From Sanguinoderma infundibulare (lineage: Eukaryota > Basidiomycota > Agaricomycetes > Polyporales > Polyporaceae): a stretch of 64,000 bases of DNA. This document shows positions 35,761 through 48,396 of this stretch, piece after piece. The stretch is from contig JAVLRN010000004.1 of the NCBI GenBank assembly GCA_032821775.1, positions 496,001 to 560,000 of the forward strand, read 5' to 3'. The notes beneath the pieces are model-generated. The model did no database searches, was not told where the DNA came from, and saw only the letters and a list, made by a program, of their open reading frames with translations. The stretch's first letter is position 1, and the number at the start of each line of letters is the position of its first letter. Made by a program: the position numbers and the translations under genes.

Positions 35761-37330
35761 TACGTAATCCCACGGCGATCTCTATGTGGCCCATTGTAGA
35801 AATTCTTGGGTCAAGGCGGTCATCTCCATCATAATCACTAGCAGCAGGCTCTACGTCGTACATTGCCATGAACAGATCTCTCCTGCAATCATTCCGTCAA
35901 GGTCAAGCAGGATTCGCCTAGTTTCCCGTCGAGACATTTCACTGGAGGGTCCAGCTGATGCCCTCGATGCGACTGACAATGGCAGACGTGAGCTGGTGTA
36001 ACACCACCGGGGAGAGGTGTCGACTGCTGGGCCCACATAACGTGTCGTAGTAAAAGCAGGTCCGGCCGCCGCGGGCGGCCACAACCATCTTGCGGCCGCA
36101 CAATGGGTTGCTGGAGGGGCGCAGATTAGCGTGCGTAGCAAGAGGAGGGGAGGGAATGGGACTCGGAGGGCGACCGTGACGTACGCGGTGGGGAAGCAGT
36201 TGAAGGTCGCGATGTCGACGGCGACAACGAAGTCCGCGGCGGTGTACGCCCCGAGAAAGGGAGCGAAGAAGGTAACTGTTGGCATGCGACGCCGGGATCC
36301 ATCAGCCTTATCGTCTCCTATCCGGAAGGTGAGCATCATCACCACTGGGCGAAGGTGGCGGAGAGGATGGCGTGGACGGCGGAGAAGAAGCACATCCTGT
36401 TTTCAGTGCGAAAACGGGGCTGTGGCGAGAAGAGAAAACGAAAGTCTGCAACAATTGTGAGCAAACAGTGCCCTCGATAAACGCCTGACAGTCCTTACCC
36501 CTAGTAGTTCAGGCCACTGGTCTCGCCCGTCTAGATGAGCCCGCATCTATCGATGAGATCAGTCCGACGCCTTCAGAGAACTAGTGTCGCATGACATACT
36601 CACTCACAACATCATAAAGGTTGTTAACTTCGACGATCAGCGATCGTCAACTGCACGCTCGAGTGAGTGCCGAGTACGAATGCCCTCATCAATCCCCTCG
36701 ATCTTCAACTCGTAAAGCAAGCAACATACCAGATGCAAGGTGAGAATCCGCGCACATTCCGTTCCCAAATGCCAGACCCCCCACCGTCAGCACAATCCCG
36801 TCGTTGGGCGCACTTGCACGACCTACAAGCGAAGCACGTCACCCACGCTAGACTCGATGGTGTCGCCGCAGCGGAAGGAGGTTGTGTTACTAACTGAGCT
36901 GAGGAGAGTACCCGGCTCCTTCTTCAATAGCGCGATCGCCCTCCTTGTTGAACTCGTCGTTGCACCGCAAATTGCAATACCATCGGTACCGGCGTCGCTT
37001 GTTCCGTAGTCGTCAGTTCACCGCTTGCCAGCAGCCTTCCCTTCAACGTTGTAGGCGATAGTTGCAAATCTTTCATGGTGCCAGAGAAGAATGACTGTGC
37101 CAGTAGGTGCGAAAGGTTATGAGCAGGTTCACGACAGTCAGTGCATGACATTGAAAGGAAGAAGAGTCGGCGTGCGGGCGGGATAAGCGCTAATTCCCAC
37201 GACTAGATTGCACTTATTACTCTAGCTTATTAACCTTTCATTAGCGTTATAGTGTCGACTTCTCGGTAATTGTGGTAACCATGTTGCCCCCACTTTACCA
37301 CTCGCCGTCATGTCTTCCGGCACAGACCAA
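35761..37330. other. intergenic, no supported gene
   Basis: Contains hydrophobic open stretches on the minus strand around 36200-36420 (for example TFFAPFLGAYTAADFVVAVD) that could be exons of an unrecognised membrane protein. Another minus-strand stretch lies near 36930-37150. I could not build a consistent model for either. Confidence 0.3.
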
Positions 37331-38900
37331 TACTTGCACTCCCGTTCACTACTGCACTGCTCTCAGTTCCCTCCTAGCTACAGGTAGCCATACTCTCAAA
37401 GCTCTACATCGCAGATCTCGTGGCATGCTGCAAGGTGCGATATCATAAAAGAATGGGAGAGCGGGGCGTCTATGTCGCGTGGAAAGCAGGTGGAGAGCAC
37501 ATGGAGCGCAGGTGGCGTCCACATGGTGCCGCGTGGCTCGCCTAACCCGCCCTTTACGGTCGCGAAGCGCCGGTTCAGCGCTAAGCCTGAAAGGCTCCTA
37601 CGGCCAAGTGTTTGGGACCTGCGGATAGGCTCGGATGTTGAATGTAATATATATTGAATATCATTAAATATTATTTCTGCAGGTAGCCTGTAAAGTTAGA
37701 GTGTACCAGCCTCCCCTGTAGCCTTGCAGGGCAGAATTCAGATTTTGTGCACAGGTGCTGCACTAGCGTCACACAAGGGAGGAATGGCATGATTTCGGAT
37801 ATACCAGCAATTTCATGGGCGGCCACGGGCACATGGGTGAGAGAATTACACGGGATCACTGCTCTGTGCTGAACTGGGTAAAAGTACTGGCAATTCAAGT
37901 TACATAATACCACGGGCAAATTAGTCCTTAGAATTTCACAGGCAGGTGATGGTCAATTCAGGTCTGCAATGGTTGCTCACGGGTTTCTTCGCATAGTATA
38001 TTTGTCCTGTAATCAAGGCAATTCTACAAATGAATATAAAGCAAGGATTAATAATTGCTGAGCCGAACACGAAGCATTGCGGCAAAGTTGCAGGTTAAAA
38101 TGTAAGTGTAAGCTGGCATTACAGGTAGTATTTAATACTGAGCTGAAGGTGAAGCATTACAGTCGAAGCGCTGAGCCGAAGGTGAAGCTTTGTGGCAAAG
38201 CCACGGGTTAAAATGTAAGGGTAAGCTGGCATTACAGATAGTATTTAATACTGAGCCAAAGGCAAAGCTCAAAATACCAATAGTCAAAGCACTAAGCCAA
38301 AGGCAAAGCATTACAGTCACAGCACTGAGCCGAAGGCGAAGCATTACAGTCAAAGCGCTGAGCCGGAGGCGAAGCTCCGTGGCAAAGCCACGGGTCAAAA
38401 AAAAACTAGTCGATGCTTCATCTCGGGTCCCCGTGGCCCACGTGGAGTGGGCGGAATCGGGTCAATGCGGATCGCGGCTCGTGCGTCACCGACGCCTGCA
38501 ACCCCAGATCTCTACGTTGGGGCCTAAGTGCGCGGTTTCGGTGCCCTGCGAGCATGGGAGTGGCGAGTGGCCCGAGCGCTACACGATCTTCGTGTTCGAA
38601 GTCCATTCGTGCGCATTGAGGGCGAGACAAACCCCAGACGACCCCGAAGTCGTCGCCGCGCGCGAGTTCTTCGAGCTGGATGAGGTCATCGCCAGTTCCG
38701 AGTCCAAGATATTCGATGGCGCGATTCGGACGAGCATGCCGGTCAGCATCACGCGGGTTCCGATGGACCATACCTTTCAGACCAGCACAGATAGTATATA
38801 TCCGACGTGGTTCGTGCTCACGGGCCACGGCGTGGTTTTTTTCGTGAGTCACGATCCGTCCCGTTTTCGGTGCAATGGAAAGTTCTGAACCTTTACGAAA
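37331..38900 (+). pseudogene. F-box type X copy 4, split by inserted sequence
   Basis: At 37365-37436 a segment matches the F-box exon 1 end of the type X genes (CTCTCAAAGCTCTACATCGC... GGCATGCTGCAAG then GTGCGATA donor). At 38410-38850 the 3' part of exon 4 follows (VEWAESGQCGSRLVRHR, EFFELDEVIASSES, TSMPVSITRVPMD). Exons 2, 3 and the first half of exon 4 are missing. In their place is about 0.97 kb of unrelated sequence that ends in a tandem repeat. Last-exon remains (AGACAGGTAGCC...GTGCTTTATTTGA) can be traced near 38917-38970. Confidence 0.7.
37440..38405. repeat. insertion with tandem repeats in F-box copy 4
   Basis: AT-richer than its surroundings. A unit of about 114 bp (TAAGCTGGCATTACAG, then AGTATTTAATACTGAGC) occurs at about 38100 and 38214. 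A shorter word, CTGAGCCGAAGGCGAAGC with variants, recurs at least six times up to 38375, and GGCAAAGCCACGGGT three times. It ends in a short A-run before the F-box sequence resumes. Could be a SINE-like or satellite-derived insertion; no target duplication was found. Confidence 0.55.
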
Positions 38901-39269
38901 TTTGACATTGCTTTCAGACAGGTAGCCGTGAGGCGACACGACCTCATCCCGCTTTTACGTGCTTTATTTGACGTCGAGCCTTCGACACCACTGGTGTTGT
39001 GGTCTACGGAACTGAAGTGCGTTGTACAATTTAGTCTCTATATGGTTGGTCCGCAGGAGGTCAAACCGGACCTGTTTTGTACCGCATGTACATTTGCCGC
39101 AACTCGAATACATTTACGCTAGTTCCTCAACCCACAGTACTAATGACTCCGTGTCCGTGTTACCGTTTGAGCTCTGTCGTCCATGTCGTTCCTCCGAGTA
39201 CATCTCATGCACCCATCCCGCGAACGAAGGCATATGTTTCGAATTCCATCACAATCATTACGAGTGGCG

Positions 39270-41020
39270 AGTCTGGACGAATTGGTTGTACATCATAGCT
39301 ACCTTGACGGAGCGATCTACTCATCGAAGGACATGACGATATGGATGATCCCCTTCGCATACGCGTGGGGCAGCAATCGCTCGAAGAGCTCCCGGTGAAC
39401 GTCCTCCTGCACGTCCAGCAGTGATGAGTCCGGGGCCACATCGAACCCGTTCTCGTAGAAAGTTACGCGCGCCCACTCGCGAATTCCAGGGGCGAGGCAA
39501 AACATGTCTACCGTCTCGAGTGCGGGCAGCGTCACCAACGCGCTGTCCATGTTGCACCAAGCCGGACCGAATTCGGGCGGGCTCCACACCTGGGCGAAAG
39601 GCACCGTGCTCCCTTCCGACTCTACAGGAGCAAACGAAAATATGAGGTTGCGGAGGGACGCTGGAGTGCATCGCACGAGTTCGACGTTGGCGGCGAAGCA
39701 AGCTGCGCGGTGCCTGAGCAATGTATCTGGATCGGTGAGCGTTATAAGGGAGAATTGGAGGAACATAAACTCCAGATGCGCGCATTGGCCAATCCCCAGA
39801 TCCTTCCAGTAGCTGGGAGGTGCTGTAGGAAGTTGTGAGTCAATGAGGACGATCGTCAAAATACTCGTATAGTGTACGCACTGATGGGCTGCTCGCGCAG
39901 TATGTCTCGGAGAAGGCAGATCGACACGTCGAGAAAGAGCATCCTCAGAGTGTCCCTGGAGCGTCGTATCATCCGAGCGGGCGCGCCACCGTGAAGGGTG
40001 GGCATGACGAATGTCAACTCCTCCAGGGACCACGCTGACTGGGCCGACGACTCGGGCTCACGGGTTGCATGGTCGAGCAAGTAGCATAATAGCTCCTCCT
40101 CTGCGGGATCTTTCGCAAAAATCATGAGCATGAGCTTTCGACGCACTTGGAAGCGTTGCGCGAGTTCGAGGAGATGGGATGCAGCAGCTTGATCGCGGTC
40201 CGACCACGACAACGTTGACTCCGGCAACACGTGGATCGACAGTTTGTCCAATTCGGAGAACAGGCCCAGGATGCGACAGAGGGGGAGGAAGGTGCCATCA
40301 GATGCTGTGCAGCGATCGATATAGAGCGCATGGAAGTGTCTTGTGGCGCTCGTCGAGGAGACGTACGAGCCGTCGGCCTCGGACGCGCGGCGGGAGGAGA
40401 GGGAAACCCGGCATAATGCGAGGTTTTGAAGGAGCGGCAAGCACAGCAAGACTTGCTCCACGTCCTCTACATAGATCTCAGGAAGCCGGGTGTCCGTGTC
40501 CCCGCGAACGAGGACAGTGATGGTCTTGATATAAGGATGAATATCTGGCGAGGCGAGGAGCCATTCGTGTAGGTGCGATAGTGTTCTTGTCGAGGACGTG
40601 GGGTAACAGCAGACGGTCTCGAAGAGGTGGTAGCGGCATGATGGGAGCCAGGCGCGACATACCAACGAAGACGTGGAGAGGGCGGTAATGTCATCGTGGA
40701 GGTGGTCGATGACGTTGTCGATGGTCTCCCCTGGGAGTAGGGTTCCTACACTCTCGTCTGCAGTCTCTGCCTCCATATTCGCGCGAATCTACTAGTGCGG
40801 CATCAGCTGAATTACACAACAAGCCAGCATACGAAGGCATACCGAGCGATAGCCGTGGAGAGGTAGGAAGAGCAGCTCGTCCCCGGCCCCTGCAGGACTA
40901 CCTTTGTCCGGCTGGGGACCTACGCAAGTCTTCGGCACGAAAGAATCATGGTCCTAAATTTCGGGCGGGCCACGAGGCCTGACACCTTTGGGAGAGCCAC
41001 GGGGAATGCCGGCTTGGATT
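39270..41020. repeat. direct duplication, unit 2 (F-box Y2)
   Basis: Second unit of the 1.8-kb direct duplication. Both units sit just downstream of a broken type X F-box copy, so the original event probably copied an X-Y block. Confidence 0.9.
39317..40776 (-). CDS. F-box protein, type Y copy 2
   Basis: 466 residues; exons 39882-40776 (895 nt, same as copy 1) and 39317-39822. Exon 1 is nearly identical to copy 1 (for example GKT versus GET after LLP, and two or three further changes). Exon 2 differs mostly in the last 60 residues (VDMFCLAPGIREWARVTFYE versus the copy 1 region VQMLCLAPGFREQ), where substitutions and a 3-nt length change concentrate. Both keep an open frame, so both may be expressed. 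The concentration of change at the C-terminus suggests either relaxed constraint or diversification of substrate binding; this is inference. Confidence 0.8.
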
Positions 41021-42234
41021 AAGTATCTCAATCCCGGTGCAAACTACCACCCCACTCGTGGCGCTCACACACGCATCATACCTAGACAAGCGCGCTCGTG
41101 CGCCAGGAGATCGAGCAGGCTTGGTGAATGGAGGGATCGGTGGCCATGTAGAGGTTTCAATGAAATGGATAGCTACAGACCTCTAGCTATGAGATGCGAG
41201 GAGGTCATCCGGGCAGGCCTAAAGACATCCTCCACGCTCGACAATTTTAACTTTTCAGTGGTCAGTTCGACTGTGTGTCGCGCGCATCAGTTTTCTGTGT
41301 GACATCCTCAGCTCACGAAGAGTTGAAGACCAGATGTACGGGGATTAGAACTTACAGATGCGACGAGCTCTGCCACACGCTGCCCGACACTCGACGCTGA
41401 CACATTCGCGTTGTTGGTCTCTTGCTCAGACAGCGGCGTATTCGACGCAGGTGTAGATAATACCTGGAAGTATATGGACGACACGTTCGGCGTGATGAAC
41501 AAAGTGCACGACGTACCGAAGCACAAGCTCCAAGACCTCTTCTCCCAGCTCCCATGTCTCATGCCACTCCGTCTCCCGATACAGCGCATCGAGGGTCGTC
41601 AGTTTGTTGACACGAGCACACTCGGCGGTCAGGAGATCTTGATCACACATGATGATCCCGGGTCCCACACGGCCAGGCGGTACTCGTCGTGCATCTTCAT
41701 GCGACGAAACTGATGAAGGGCCCTCCGGAAGTCGCGATACGTGTCTGACATCGTGTACTTGGTCGCAGCCTTGGGTTATGGAGGCTCCAGATACCGTCTT
41801 GCAAGTTGAGCGCGGATCCAGAAGATAGTATGCAGGTTGGTGAGAGTAGCAGAAGGGGAAAGGCTTGCACTCGGAGCAGCCGAGAGTAAGGCGCCAAAAT
41901 AAAATAGAGCGCCCATTGCCTTCCATATTCGGCGCTCGATACTCAACGCCCGCCAACTGCGTCATCGCTATCTTCAGACTATGTATCATGTCCTGGATAA
42001 TTGACACTATGTGTTCACAACTTCACACAATCACGGTTGTGGCATGTAATCTCTCGCAGTGTTTCCGAAGTCATTCACAGACGAACGGTTGAACACACGT
42101 CACAGAGGCATTTGTGATGGACACTGCCAAGAAAATCCGAGGCCGACTTGGACATGTAATATACTAGCGAGCGTCCATCACATAACCGAGAACGAAAAAA
42201 GTAGCAGTCCGGGTTAGGATCCAACACTCGACGC
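41021..42234. other. intergenic, no supported gene
   Basis: Between the F-box Y2 upstream region and the serine hydrolase. A minus-strand frame (41426-42007) has stretches that look protein-like, but I could not place start, introns or family. Confidence 0.35.
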
Positions 42235-44307
42235 TCATGCCTTTGTCCACCAGACCTGCGACCGATCCTGCACGCTCCCCACTTCCACGATCGGAGCCAC
42301 CTCCACATCCAGCCATCCGCAACCCGTCACCTCTCCATGATCCACGACGCACTCGACGTGCGTCTCCGGGAGGTTGTTCGACAGCAGCTCCGAGAACGCC
42401 GTCGTGTTGCGCCCGTAGCCGTTCGGGTAGATCGACTGGAACGTCAGGACGAACGCCTCGTCGTCAGACCCAGTGCATGTGCGCTGCATGCTGAGGTGGG
42501 TCGCAATGCGGTTCGTGGATGCGTAGAGGGTGTCTGGGTCGAGGGGGGCGAGCGCTGCGAAGTCGGAGAGCGTGCTGTTGCAGTAGGCGGACGCGTTCTC
42601 GGCGGTGGGCGCGCAGAACGTGAGGTTGCCGTACCCAAAGCTCGTGTAGGACCCGGCGAAGGCCTCCAACGAGGTCGTAGACTGCGTGCAGTTGTCGGAG
42701 GCCGACGTATCTCGGGTTGACAAGGTGTGAGCTGACGCAGCTCTAGAAGACAACGAAGATGAGGGAGAGGACGTGGTGTTGAAGCCAAGAACGCTCGAAA
42801 TGATCGCCTTCGGGAGGATTTCTTGGTACGGCCCGTCGGTGTTGAGCAGAGCGTACACAGCGAGGTTGTCATCCGGGAGGATCATAAGCGACGCGGTGAA
42901 TCCTGGGATGCCGCCATCGTGCGTGATAAGCTAGCCGTAAGTCGCCGTTAGCCTTCCGAAAACGCGGTTTGAGGCAGCGAAACTTGAAACTTACGTCGTG
43001 ACCGAAGAAGTCGTTTCGTTGCCAGCCCAGACCGTACCCGATGATCGACACCGTCTTGTCGTCCGTCACATTTCCGGCTTGGATGACCCGCGCGGTGGTG
43101 GTCGCGGCATACGCAGATGGGGGTATTATCGTCTTGTTCGTGACGGGGTCGACGCCGCCGTTCAGGACCGTTGCTGCCCATTTGCTCTGAATAATATTTT
43201 GGAACAGTAAGGCGGTCGTCGAAGCAGACAAGAAATGATGGCACGTACCATGTCAATGGCATTGGACAGGACTCCCCCTGCGCCGGCGATAAGGTTGGAC
43301 GTTGCGGGGTCTTCGATGATGATCGGAATCCGCCGCCCAAAGTACGTCCAGCTCTGGCTCAGGTGGCCGGTGGCGTTGGCGTCCTGCGTAGAGAACGTAG
43401 TGGATGTCATATTGAGGGGCTCGAAGATCCGCTCTTTGACGAAATCCTGGAACGTCTGCCCAGAGTACACAGAGATAATCTCTGAGGCGAAAAAGTAGAA
43501 CTGGATGGGCGCTAAGTACCATATCGCACAAAGTTTAGGCGGAATCTCCGAAGGAGGCGTACAATGTTCGTGTAGTCCCATTGCTCGCGCAGTTCGTAGC
43601 CGGGCTTGACGTACCGAAACCTCTGCGCAAGGCTCACCGGCGTATCGTCGCGTGTGTACATGAATTGATTCCTGGATGAAACACACATCAGAACAACGAC
43701 ACACGGAAGGCCGGACTAGACGTACGTCGTAAGCCCGGAGACCATGCTGAGCACATCGGCGATGTTCGCCTTCTCTGTCGCCCACTCGTCCTCCAGTTTC
43801 CACACAGAGTGGCCTGGGAACAACGCCTGGACCTTCGTGTTCCAGTTCAGGGTGTCGAGGCCGGGAGAAAGGGCCGTGACGTTGCGGCCGTTCGCGAAGT
43901 CGTCGATGAGGATGCCGATGGCGCCGGTGAGGAACGCCTTTGAGCACGACCCGATGCTGGTGATCATCTGCCATGAGCACCGTCAGAGCTTCAAGCAACG
44001 TGGGAATGAAGGCAAACGTGCAACGTACCTGCGGGTCTGCGGGGTCCCCGTCCTCCGTCCTGTTTCCCCATGAGCCGAACTCGGTCGTGAAAGAGGTGCC
44101 GTCTAGTCGGACGACGCCGACGCTGACACCGGGGACGAGATAGTCGGTCAGGAGGCTCTCGGCGAGAGCAGAAATCTCGGGGGTGATTGCAGACGCGCTC
44201 CGAGAGGCGAGTTTGACACCGTCGAGAGCGGCATTGTAAGGACCAGCACTAACGAAAGAAACAAGAGAGGAAATCGAAAGAAGCGTCGCAAGGAAGGTGG
44301 ACGCCAT
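42235..44307 (-). CDS. secreted beta-lactamase-type serine hydrolase
   Basis: Penicillin-binding-protein-like/beta-lactamase superfamily hydrolase, 589 residues. Exons 44029-44307, 43726-43967, 43563-43671, 43249-43500, 42995-43186, 42235-42930. Signal peptide MASTFLATLLSISSLVSFVS. The active-site motif SxxK is in SIGSCSKAF (start of exon 2). The Tyr-x-Asn motif is in DYTNI (end of exon 3). The third motif is HDGGIPGF at the start of exon 6, in place of the classical KTG. Between them LNMTSTTFSTQDAN and GAGGVLSNAIDM match the fungal esterase-like branch. The C-terminal 150 residues form an extra domain with several Cys and N-glycosylation sites. In fungi such genes are esterases, amidases or tailoring enzymes; the substrate here is unknown. 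The catalytic residues look intact. Confidence 0.88.
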
Positions 44308-44789
44308 CTGAATGAGAAAAGAGGGGATGTGGACGAGAATGATGGCCCACCTGAGCCATTTTATCCACGAACGGGATCAACGGCAGTGGATGCATGTGCA
44401 GCGGCGCAGGATTGGCGCAGGCCGAGGGCGGAGGCGCGAAGCAATACCGCTAAGCCTTTTGGAAATGATGAGGGTCAGGGACGGTCTGTCGTGTTTGTAA
44501 GCGTATAGGTACTTGACCAATGGGCAGGACTCACCGCACATCTTGCCGCCTCACCAGACGCAAACTGCATGCCAAAGTCTCGGGAATTTCCACGTTGATG
44601 TGCCCGCCGAAGATGTTGCTGCGGAGACTCCGGTCGATGTCGAAGCCGTGCAGACTCATACTGCGAACGGTGCCGGTCGAATGGTGAATTTCAACTTTGA
44701 TCGATGATGTGAAACCCCGACAGCCTGCGCATGTCCATGGAACGTGAACCCCGGTGCGCATTGGTGATGGACACACTGATGGAGACACT
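44308..44789. other. intergenic, nothing recognised
   Basis: Upstream of the serine hydrolase. Open frames on both strands overlap; none could be tied to a family. Confidence 0.4.
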
Positions 44790-45075
44790 TCGAGTTCTCC
44801 GTTCTCCTCGGACACATACGTCCGTCGGGCGCTCCCAGGTCATCGGCTTCTCCCGGGCCGATCTCGGCGGTGTGACCCTGCCGCCCTTCCGCGCCTGGCG
44901 CACGCCGTGGCTCATCGTCAACGCCCTCGCTCTCGCCCTCGAGCTCGTACAGCGGGTCCTGTACATATGCGCAATAGTGAGTCGCGCACCATTCGTCCAT
45001 GCCATCGTGTTTGTCGTGGCCAGTAACAGTGAATCTGACGCGTTCAACAGACCAACACCCTCCCGTGTCACGTCG
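44790..45075 (+). pseudogene. 7TM family, exon 1/2 remnant
   Basis: RAWRTPWLIVNALALALELV and QRVLYICAI followed by GTGAGT match the end of exon 1 of member D (AWRTPLFILNVLAVILGLVQ). The sequence CAACAGACCAACACCCTC further on resembles the start of exon 2. The preceding first membrane segment and everything after are lost or scrambled. Confidence 0.7.
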
Positions 45076-45994
45076 CCTTTCTGAACTGCGCTCCCAGGCG
45101 GCGGCTGCGGTAGCTCCTCATCGTGGATAGCCCTGCCCATTGTACTTTTTATCGTCTTCTCCTTCTTCGTCAGCACCGCCTCCCCAGGTACGATCACGAT
45201 TCACCGGCGCCACGGTCCTGCCTCTTGACTGATCCTGGATTTTCATATCGATATCTAATCCCTCGCGGCCCTGACGTGTCTTGCGCATGCACTACCGCGA
45301 CGAAGACTGCGAAGAGGGGGATTAGAAGACCCGGATGATGCTCAACTTCGACGGTCCAGTGCCCCCTCATCTTGGAGGCCGTCCTCTGGTCCTTCCCGGT
45401 GTACTCCACCATGCCGATCGTCCGCCTCTATTCGTGAGTCTTCGCTTCCTCCCTGTTTCCTTGTCAGGCTCTACCATGGCCTTCGGGGCAGCCCCAGTGC
45501 TGATGCACGCACGTGCAGGGGTTTGTGGTCGAGCTGTGATCGCACTCTAGATCCGGTGAAATCTGGCGGTAGATGGCGTCGCCAGTGGCATTGCCCTTCG
45601 AGGAGTCGCAGAAGGGCTCGATTGAGCCAAGTCCACCTCTTCGCGAATTTTCCTGGTGCGCGTATTTGACATTGAACGTTGCCCGGTGGATAGAATGGCG
45701 GAAGTTCCTTTCGATGAATGCAATACTAAGTTTCGTTCCTAAGACGACACTACAGCAGGTTCCTATCTCGCAATACAAATATCATAGGGGTTTGATCTGG
45801 CTTGAGTACCTGCTATGAAACCAGAATACGATTCCTCCACTGTGACCCCACAGGTAGTGATAGGACAGCAGACTGTCTTCGAGCCTGGACATATCAACAG
45901 ACGCCAGATGAAATCGTACATATAGTGGCACTTGACGTCGGTGCAATGCCCTACCTCAAATCACTCTTTACTTCTGTCAGTTATCCTCTGAATC
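45076..45994. other. intergenic, nothing recognised
   Basis: No supported gene. The block just upstream of 45995 may hold the promoter of the DUF6533-type copy. Confidence 0.4.
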
Positions 45995-47833
45995 ATGTAC
46001 AATTCAGACAGCGCTGCGATTATCGCTGCTGATAATGCCCGGCGAGTAATTTGTTTTAGCTTCATTATACGAGGCTTACCTCATCGCCTCCAGTCTCGGA
46101 GATATCTTCTGCACAGTCGCCACTAGTAAGTGCACCACAAGATTCGCGTCAATTGCTGTAGACTCAGCTTTCCTGACACCACCCTGATACTATCATTGCT
46201 GAATAGGCCTTATAGCGTATGAGTTCGTGATCACCATAGGCAACGACGTCGAACTCTTCTGGCGGCGCAAAATCACCGTCTCGTCCATCCTCTTTTTCGT
46301 CAACCGTTACATTCCCTTGGTCTTCAACATGGTTTTCGATGTGCCATGGCCTGTTCCCCTCGCCACAACTCCTGCAGTGCGTTGCCATTCCATCTTCTCA
46401 TCGACGGCTACTGAAATCACGTCTTTATAGGCGTAAGGGACTGGTACATCTCACAGCAGCACCGTCACTGGGACTCACCTAGAAACCAGTTGTAAGGCCG
46501 TCATGTGGAGCACCGAAATCTTGCGATTTTTGCAATATATTCCTTGGGCAGGTACGCAGCCTTTGATCAGTCGTACTTGACAAAATCGATGCTTATTGAC
46601 GCGTCTTCCATCCCGATAAGTGTTCTCTGGCTTGCGGGCCTATGTGCTCAGCTCTCGGACATGGGCGCTGGCAGCCTTGGTATCCATACTCTCCCTCGCA
46701 CCTGTGGTCATCAACTATGTGAGTCTCAGACGTACAGATAGCTGTTGACAACGGGCAGTGAAGCTTATGGCATGCTCGTATTCAAAGGTCGTCCTAGGTT
46801 ATATCACAATGTTTGGTTGCGCCCAAGAGACAGGCCGTCTCACTAGGACTCTAAACACTGTGTGAGTACGGGCTGCAACGGAATCGATAATACTCACCTG
46901 AATATTGTCAAAACACCTCTGCTTTAGTTGTGAGCATTATCTGCTGGTCCATCATGATGCGCTACGGCATGATAGAAGTTAAACTTTGCGTTTCCCATGC
47001 GCACTGGACCCAGTCCTTATCGTGTCTCGAGGTTCCCTCATCATATCCGATCTACTGGTCGTCGCAATAACTTGGACTGGCACATACAAGAATGCCAGCG
47101 AGATGAAGCTGCTAGGCCGAAGCACGTCACTCTCAAACATCCTCTTCAGGAATGGTGAGCAAACAAAACCACAGCCCGGGGCTGTAAATCATGCTATTCA
47201 ATCAATAACGCGGTTCTCATTTGATAGGTGTCGTATACTTTATGTGTGTTCTCTCTACGAAGGCATCCCTTCTCATACTGATGAAATTCCAGAGTCCTAC
47301 TGATCATGAATACCCTCCACTTGACATTCTCCCTGCATTCCGTGGGTCGAGAATACAGTCCACGCCCGTGACCCTTTCTCAAGTTTTGTCCAGATCCTGC
47401 TCACCAGGGGTAAAGCTGCTGGCGCCGATGGTACAAGCTACCTCCCGCTTCTCACCGAACCGTGTGTCTCTTCAAGTTCCCATCGTGCCTTGCTGAACCT
47501 GTCGCATTAACCCTGAGCTTGCGCCCCCCGGCGCCGAGTTCCAGAATAACCGCCATCCTTATCTCGCGGTTCCTCATCGATCTCCAAGAGGCCAACAACG
47601 GTATCGCGCACCAGCACTCACTCGCATCTGTCCAGCTCGGTCATATCAGCAGCATCAACTTCGACCGCGTTCTCGGCTCCGTCACGTCCTCACTCCCCGC
47701 CCCAGGAGAGGCCAGCCCGGAGCTCCCCTTCAGTCTGTCCGCCAGGGAAGACGGCGGTGACTTCGGATCCGGGGCGGATGACGGCGTTCCCAGGTCAGAC
47801 TCCGAGTCCTTGAGCGCATCCAATGTGAGTTGA
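45995..47833 (+). pseudogene. DUF6533-type membrane protein, decayed copy
   Basis: Inverted paralogue of the gene at 56511-58350, with the same exon order. Recognisable pieces: start MYNSDSAAIIAA; LIAYEFVITIGNDVELFWRR and VSSILFFVNRYIPLV (the DUF6533 signature, about 46201-46370); TSCKAVMWSTEILRFLQYIP; VFSGLRAYVLSSRTWALAAL; GSLIISDLLVVAITW; ITAILISRFLIDLQEANN. Breaks: a stop just before VFSGLRAY, a frame conflict at the exon 1/2 junction, and a stop before the GSLIISD exon. A functional product therefore seems unlikely, though alternative splice sites cannot be fully excluded. These proteins are 7-helix membrane proteins of unknown function expanded in basidiomycetes (family knowledge). Confidence 0.65.
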
Positions 47834-48396
47834 TGTGATTGACCGCCGCGGACATGCCGACTCACATCCTCGGCCTGACGTCCTCAGACGTGGTAGATTC
47901 ACCCGGCATTTGGAAGACTGGCTGCGATATTGCCAGACCTATGTTCAAGCCTCCTCGAGAGCGCTGGTTGAACGTGGTAAAATAGGTGATGTGACTTAAT
48001 GTTACTCGTACGTTCTCCGATATGCAAGGACAGGCCGGAAAAACAAGCCCTTCGTATGCGCTTGCTTCAATCCGACTGCGAGCCATCTCGTACTTTGAGG
48101 TCGGTCTCGTACTATCGCAACCGATTGAGAACTCACCGTGGCCAGAGCTTCGTCCCCGCGTATCACTGTTGCACGCGCTCGCTCATGATCTCGAAGATCG
48201 CCGACACTTCCGGGAGAGACCCTGCCGACCACCTCTCAGGTACAATGAACGCTGATCCTTGAATATTCGAACTTTAACAACGGGTACTCATATACGTTGC
48301 TAGGATCAAAGGCTGCGAGACCTAGACGGTGAATACATGCATCAGCTTTAAAAGGACCATACGTACCAATAAGCAGGATTTCCTGAGCTGCAATGT

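Noticed and set aside
35851..36393. Membrane protein gene on the minus strand
   Set aside because: Hydrophobic stretches exist, but no complete set of exons could be assembled.
41426..42007. Minus-strand open frame as a protein gene
   Set aside because: Looks partly protein-like but has no recognisable domain, no clear start and several conflicting intron choices.
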